This document shows positions 38,551 to 42,116 of a stretch of DNA of 42,116 nucleotides, in pieces; the stretch's first letter is position 1; each line of letters begins with the position of its first letter. The stretch is from NCBI GenBank assembly GCA_028565635.1, contig JAOXYB010063611.1:1-42116 (forward strand), in the 5' to 3' direction. This DNA comes from Phoronis ovalis (taxonomy: Eukaryota; Phoronida; Phoronidae). The notes under the pieces were generated by a model. That model saw only the letters and a list, made by a program, of their open reading frames with translations, was not told where the DNA came from and searched no databases. A program made the position numbers and the translations under genes.

Positions 38551-39130
38551 ATTTTTTTTACAGAAAGGTAAAATTTGTAAAATATAGTACATATCACAGA
38601 AAAGGCTTAACCTATATTTTATCTACTAATAACTCTGCTGGTATAGCTCAAGGGAATTTTTTTTTTTGGCACCACATGCATTACTTCTCTTTGTTTTCAT
38701 TCAATAGGGAGACAAGTTTCATATTTTATATTTTCATGTTTCTGGACTTGTATATATTTTTTTTTCTTTTTTGAATCCATAGGGGATTAATGAGGGGATT
38801 GGGTATATCAAAGGATTCTTTTATCAGTGTCAACTATATCATTTGCTGTTGGATTAAGCCTGAGGCTAAACTGATCTACCATAAATCCACCAGAATTAAG
38901 CCTATCATTTTTTGTTGCCAGCGATGGATTCCAAGTCTAGGTGAAAATGACAGATAAACAAATCTAAATAAATGAAATTTTAAATTTTCTAACGATTTGA
39001 TTTTGTTAAAAAATGTATTTTCCATATCTTATTAAAAAGTCCATCTGTGTTGAATGTGACAGTGTGTCACCTATGTTTCCTTAATTTGGATTTGTGTTAT
39101 TTCACTCAACAGCTTAATAAGCATATGAAT

Positions 39131-39167
39131 CTAGGATATATAAAACTCTAAGTTTTATATATCCTAG
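39131..39167. repeat. Perfect short hairpin
   Basis: Arms CTAGGATATATAAAACT and AGTTTTATATATCCTAG are 17 bases each, separated by three bases (CTA). The arms are too short for a typical animal microRNA precursor and very AT-rich. It may be a foldback remnant or a replication by-product. Confidence 0.85.
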
Positions 39168-42014
39168 TATGAATTAAATGATTAAGTAACCATTATTAGC
39201 AATCATGAATTAGGCCCATTGAAACAAAAAAAATAGGCATGTACTCACAGGCGAGATGATTTACATGTGTGGAAAAGAACTTTTCCATAATTACAAAAGG
39301 GTGATAATGTGTGAATCCACTCAAAAAAAATGATAACTTTTATCCTTATATGGGAACAGAAAGGTTGAAAATAGGGCATCATATCCAATAAAGAAAAAAA
39401 TGCATGTACGCTTACACATATTCATATCTGGCATTACAACATGTGACAAGATTTGTTTGTTTATGTATTCAAATCTTGTTAGGGCAGAAAAGTTTTGGGA
39501 GGGCGTCTGAACAGATACTGCTGGTGCCCTGCTTAATCCACATCCAAACAACTGGACACCAGGTGGCTCACAGTTACCTTGATTTCAGACTTTAATGCAT
39601 AGTTTTAACAAAAAAATGTCATTGGAATATACAATGTTTAACCAAGTTAGAATAGTTGATCTGTTGTTTTCACTGAGTTGCTAGAAAAATACTCCCCATC
39701 ACAATTCTCATATATACTAGTATACTGTCCCCTATAATTTTGAAATCTTTATGTACCTTTAAGGAGTTGCTTCAATATTTCAAGATTATTACTCAAATGT
39801 TAAAAAGTGCTTTATCAGTTATATATGATCATATATATTGCTTTATCTGTTTGCTATCATTTTATGTTTCTTCTTTTACATAGAATTTTTTATAGGGAGA
39901 TTAGGTGTTTTAAGAATCAGACAGGATACTTAACAACTACATAGACAACAAAACATTATTGTATATGTAGCCTATCAGGATAAATCTAGATATAAAGTTA
40001 AATTAGTAATTTGATCTTTGTATCTCTATTTGATAAAAATCCCAAAGTCTGTCCCCCACTGTGCAAAGAGGTACTTGAGATAGGAGTTAGTGTACCATGT
40101 AAATATTCTCAATGTAGACTGATACCCTGTAGGATATAAGATACCACAGTTGTCTCATTCATTATCTGCTATCATCACTTGTAATTATTTAAGCAAGATA
40201 GGATTATGGTAAATCATATAACACAGCTCAGAAAATGCACATGGAACCACATCTTGAATTGAACATTATATGGTCAAGGCTGTGGACACTTGGTTATGTA
40301 TACCTACCTACAATCATCACATAAGATTTTAATAACAAGTTCACAAAAAACACTATATATTATCAGTTTTTAACTGCAAAACCGAAATTTCAGTAACATT
40401 TGGATTAACAAAATTTGTTTAGGATCCCTGCAAATTGCCCCTACCAAACATTCTGACCATGCAGTGCCCTTACTCCCCAGGTTCAGTGGCGGCTGGTCCC
40501 AGTGGCATCACTCAACAGTGAAATAGGTACATGCATGATCATTCCAAAATTTGAGGAAAAGGTCCAGAAACGAACATTAAATTTTGACAAAATTGTTCTG
40601 CTGCTGATTATATTTTGACAACAATCATTATATGTAGCCACTAAAATTCCTTAACCTGTTTCTGTTGTTATTAGCTTTTGAGGAATTTTAATAAATCCTA
40701 GTGCATTGATTTATTTGATGAAATTTTTATCAAGGTGTCATCCAGATCATATATAATTATTAACTTATTCCATGACTTAACTTCTCAGGATACTAGCTGG
40801 GCAGAGTGACATGAGTTGTTAAAAGAAAAAGATTTTGTAATATAAAGTTAGATTATGGTAATAAATTTATTTTGCATATCTAATGATACATGCTGAGTTC
40901 AAAAGTAAAAAAACTTGTTTTTTCCAAGGTTGCTTCAATTAAGATTAAAGAAAATTGGAAGTTTTACTGCCCTGATAATAATTATATTATGAAGGCTGTC
41001 CACTGTTTATCTAATCAATATTTGAAGGCTTTTTTATACTACACTGAACAGTGTCAAAGACTGGACCTGCTAGGTATATAAATAAATCACAAACACATTG
41101 TCTTTGAATTGATTTTCATTAAAGTTTTGAAAGTTAATATTTGATTTCTTGAACATATTGTGTTGACCAGATCTTTTGTATTAAATACCCAAAATTATAT
41201 TTTTATCTAGGCATATGCACTTAATAAAACATAGGTCTTTAAATTGATTTTACACTTTATGAATTTTGACCAGTTTATTTATTTTGTGGAATAGGAATGT
41301 TTCCTAATATGGTTTGTTTATTTTGAAGGTGAAATATTTCTCCTAGTGTTTGCTTTAGTATGTTCTTAGTTCATAAAAATCTCTTTACTTTCCTTTTATT
41401 AGCTATTATAAAGCTTTGATATTTACCTGAAGTTATTATTAAGAGATATTGCTTCATTTTAAATATATTTATATACACTCTTAAACTTTTACAAGCAAAT
41501 TATTGTCAAAGTATTGATTGGATACTTTCCCCTCTGGGCATCATTTAAAGCAATACCTTTAATGTATTATTAATGGAAAATTTCAAAAAAAGAATTGAAG
41601 TGCAGTTAATGAAGAATATGTAAAGACGATGTTTTATGCTTTTATATTTATTACTTCATTTTCTAAATGCAAATATTTCTGAAAACAATAATTAAACTAT
41701 TATAAATCACAAATTAAGTTTAGAATTGAATTATCAGTTCATTCAACTCTTGGCTGCTAAAAAAGATTCTGAATACATGTAGAAATTTGCAATAGGTTAT
41801 TAATATACAGTTTCAGGCAAAAAAGGATCTTTTGTAAATTTTGTTGAATATCCACTAACAAAGACTTCTTACTTGTCTAGACTTCTTACACCTTCCAAGG
41901 TGGAGCTAGAATTTAGTAATGGCTTGATTTTTGAAAAGTTTATATCGTAAAGGATGGCCAGTTTTGACCTGGTATTAAAGCGATAAAACAATGATTTTGT
42001 CTTCTGGCTGGCTT

Positions 42015-42116
42015 AGTCCCCGGGGGGGGTACTCAAGGTATTTTTTGGTAGGGGTGTGAGGCGGACCAAACAATTTTGGATTTGGATTGTATACTTTTTA
42101 CCAGTTATTTTTGGAT
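42015..42116. repeat. GC-rich block at right edge, probable dispersed repeat (cut by the window)
   Basis: It starts with TCCCCGGGGGGGGTACTC and continues with GGTAGGGGTGTGAGGCGG, an abrupt compositional change from the surrounding AT-rich intron. The part GGGTGTG...CCAAA is similar to the head of the repeat block near 38.31 kb. The element is cut by the window end, so its length and type are unknown. Confidence 0.45.

Larger units (their letters stand above)
37354..42116 (+). other. Kinase intron, right part
   Basis: No kinase exon (catalytic HRD or DFG segments, APE motif) and no other recognisable exon was found on either strand. The stretch is AT-rich. It holds a diverged repeat array near 38.3-38.55 kb, a perfect hairpin at 39131-39167 and the start of a GC-rich dispersed-repeat-like block at the right edge. 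Open frames near 39.3-39.6 kb and 40.9-41.1 kb look accidental. Confidence 0.5.

Overview
The window looks like part of an invertebrate animal nuclear genome. It is strongly AT-rich by eye, has small exons with GT-AG borders in long introns, and carries three ordinary metazoan gene families plus one divergent one. A lophotrochozoan, most likely a mollusc (bivalve-like), fits the protein divergence and the repeat style. That placement is inference. No bacterial, viral, CRISPR or rRNA/tRNA feature is supported.

Layout from left to right: (1) Positions 1199-10564, minus strand, hold the 5' half of a neuregulin-like growth factor gene that runs off the left edge. A secreted N-terminal domain of the vertebrate GGF (type II neuregulin) kind splices in phase into the first half of an Ig domain. 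Between them lies a separate Thr/Ser- and Tyr/Asp-rich exon. A CRE plus CCAAT pair sits just upstream of the start codon. (2) About 10.6-22.9 kb is a gene-poor stretch with three local repeat structures: an imperfect inverted repeat at 13.15-13.35 kb, a diverged tandem duplication at 18.9-19.6 kb, and a duplicated perfect foldback at 20.28-20.46 kb. (3) Positions 22949-28706, minus strand, hold a complete eight-exon gene for an SR splicing factor of the SRSF7/9G8 type. It has an RRM, a CCHC zinc knuckle and an RS domain, 228 aa in total, and all exon junctions can be reconstructed. Intron 3 may hold a poison exon. (4) Position 34470 onward, plus strand, is the first coding exon of a CDKL2-like kinase with a tiny uORF. 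No further kinase exon is visible up to the window end, so the next intron is more than 7.4 kb. (5) Inside that intron, on the opposite strand, positions 35788-37353 encode an intronless 521-aa type II membrane protein with the polypeptide GalNAc-transferase fold (GT27 plus ricin-type lectin). All recognisable metal-binding and catalytic positions are substituted, so it is predicted to be a pseudoenzyme.

The genes do not form one pathway. The SR gene and the kinase gene are head to head and may share a CpG-richer promoter zone near 28.7-29.1 kb. The most unusual items are the predicted dead GalNAc-transferase nested in the kinase intron and the GGF-like N-terminus of the invertebrate neuregulin. 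Also notable are the candidate tyrosine-sulfation exon and the candidate NMD exon in the SR gene.
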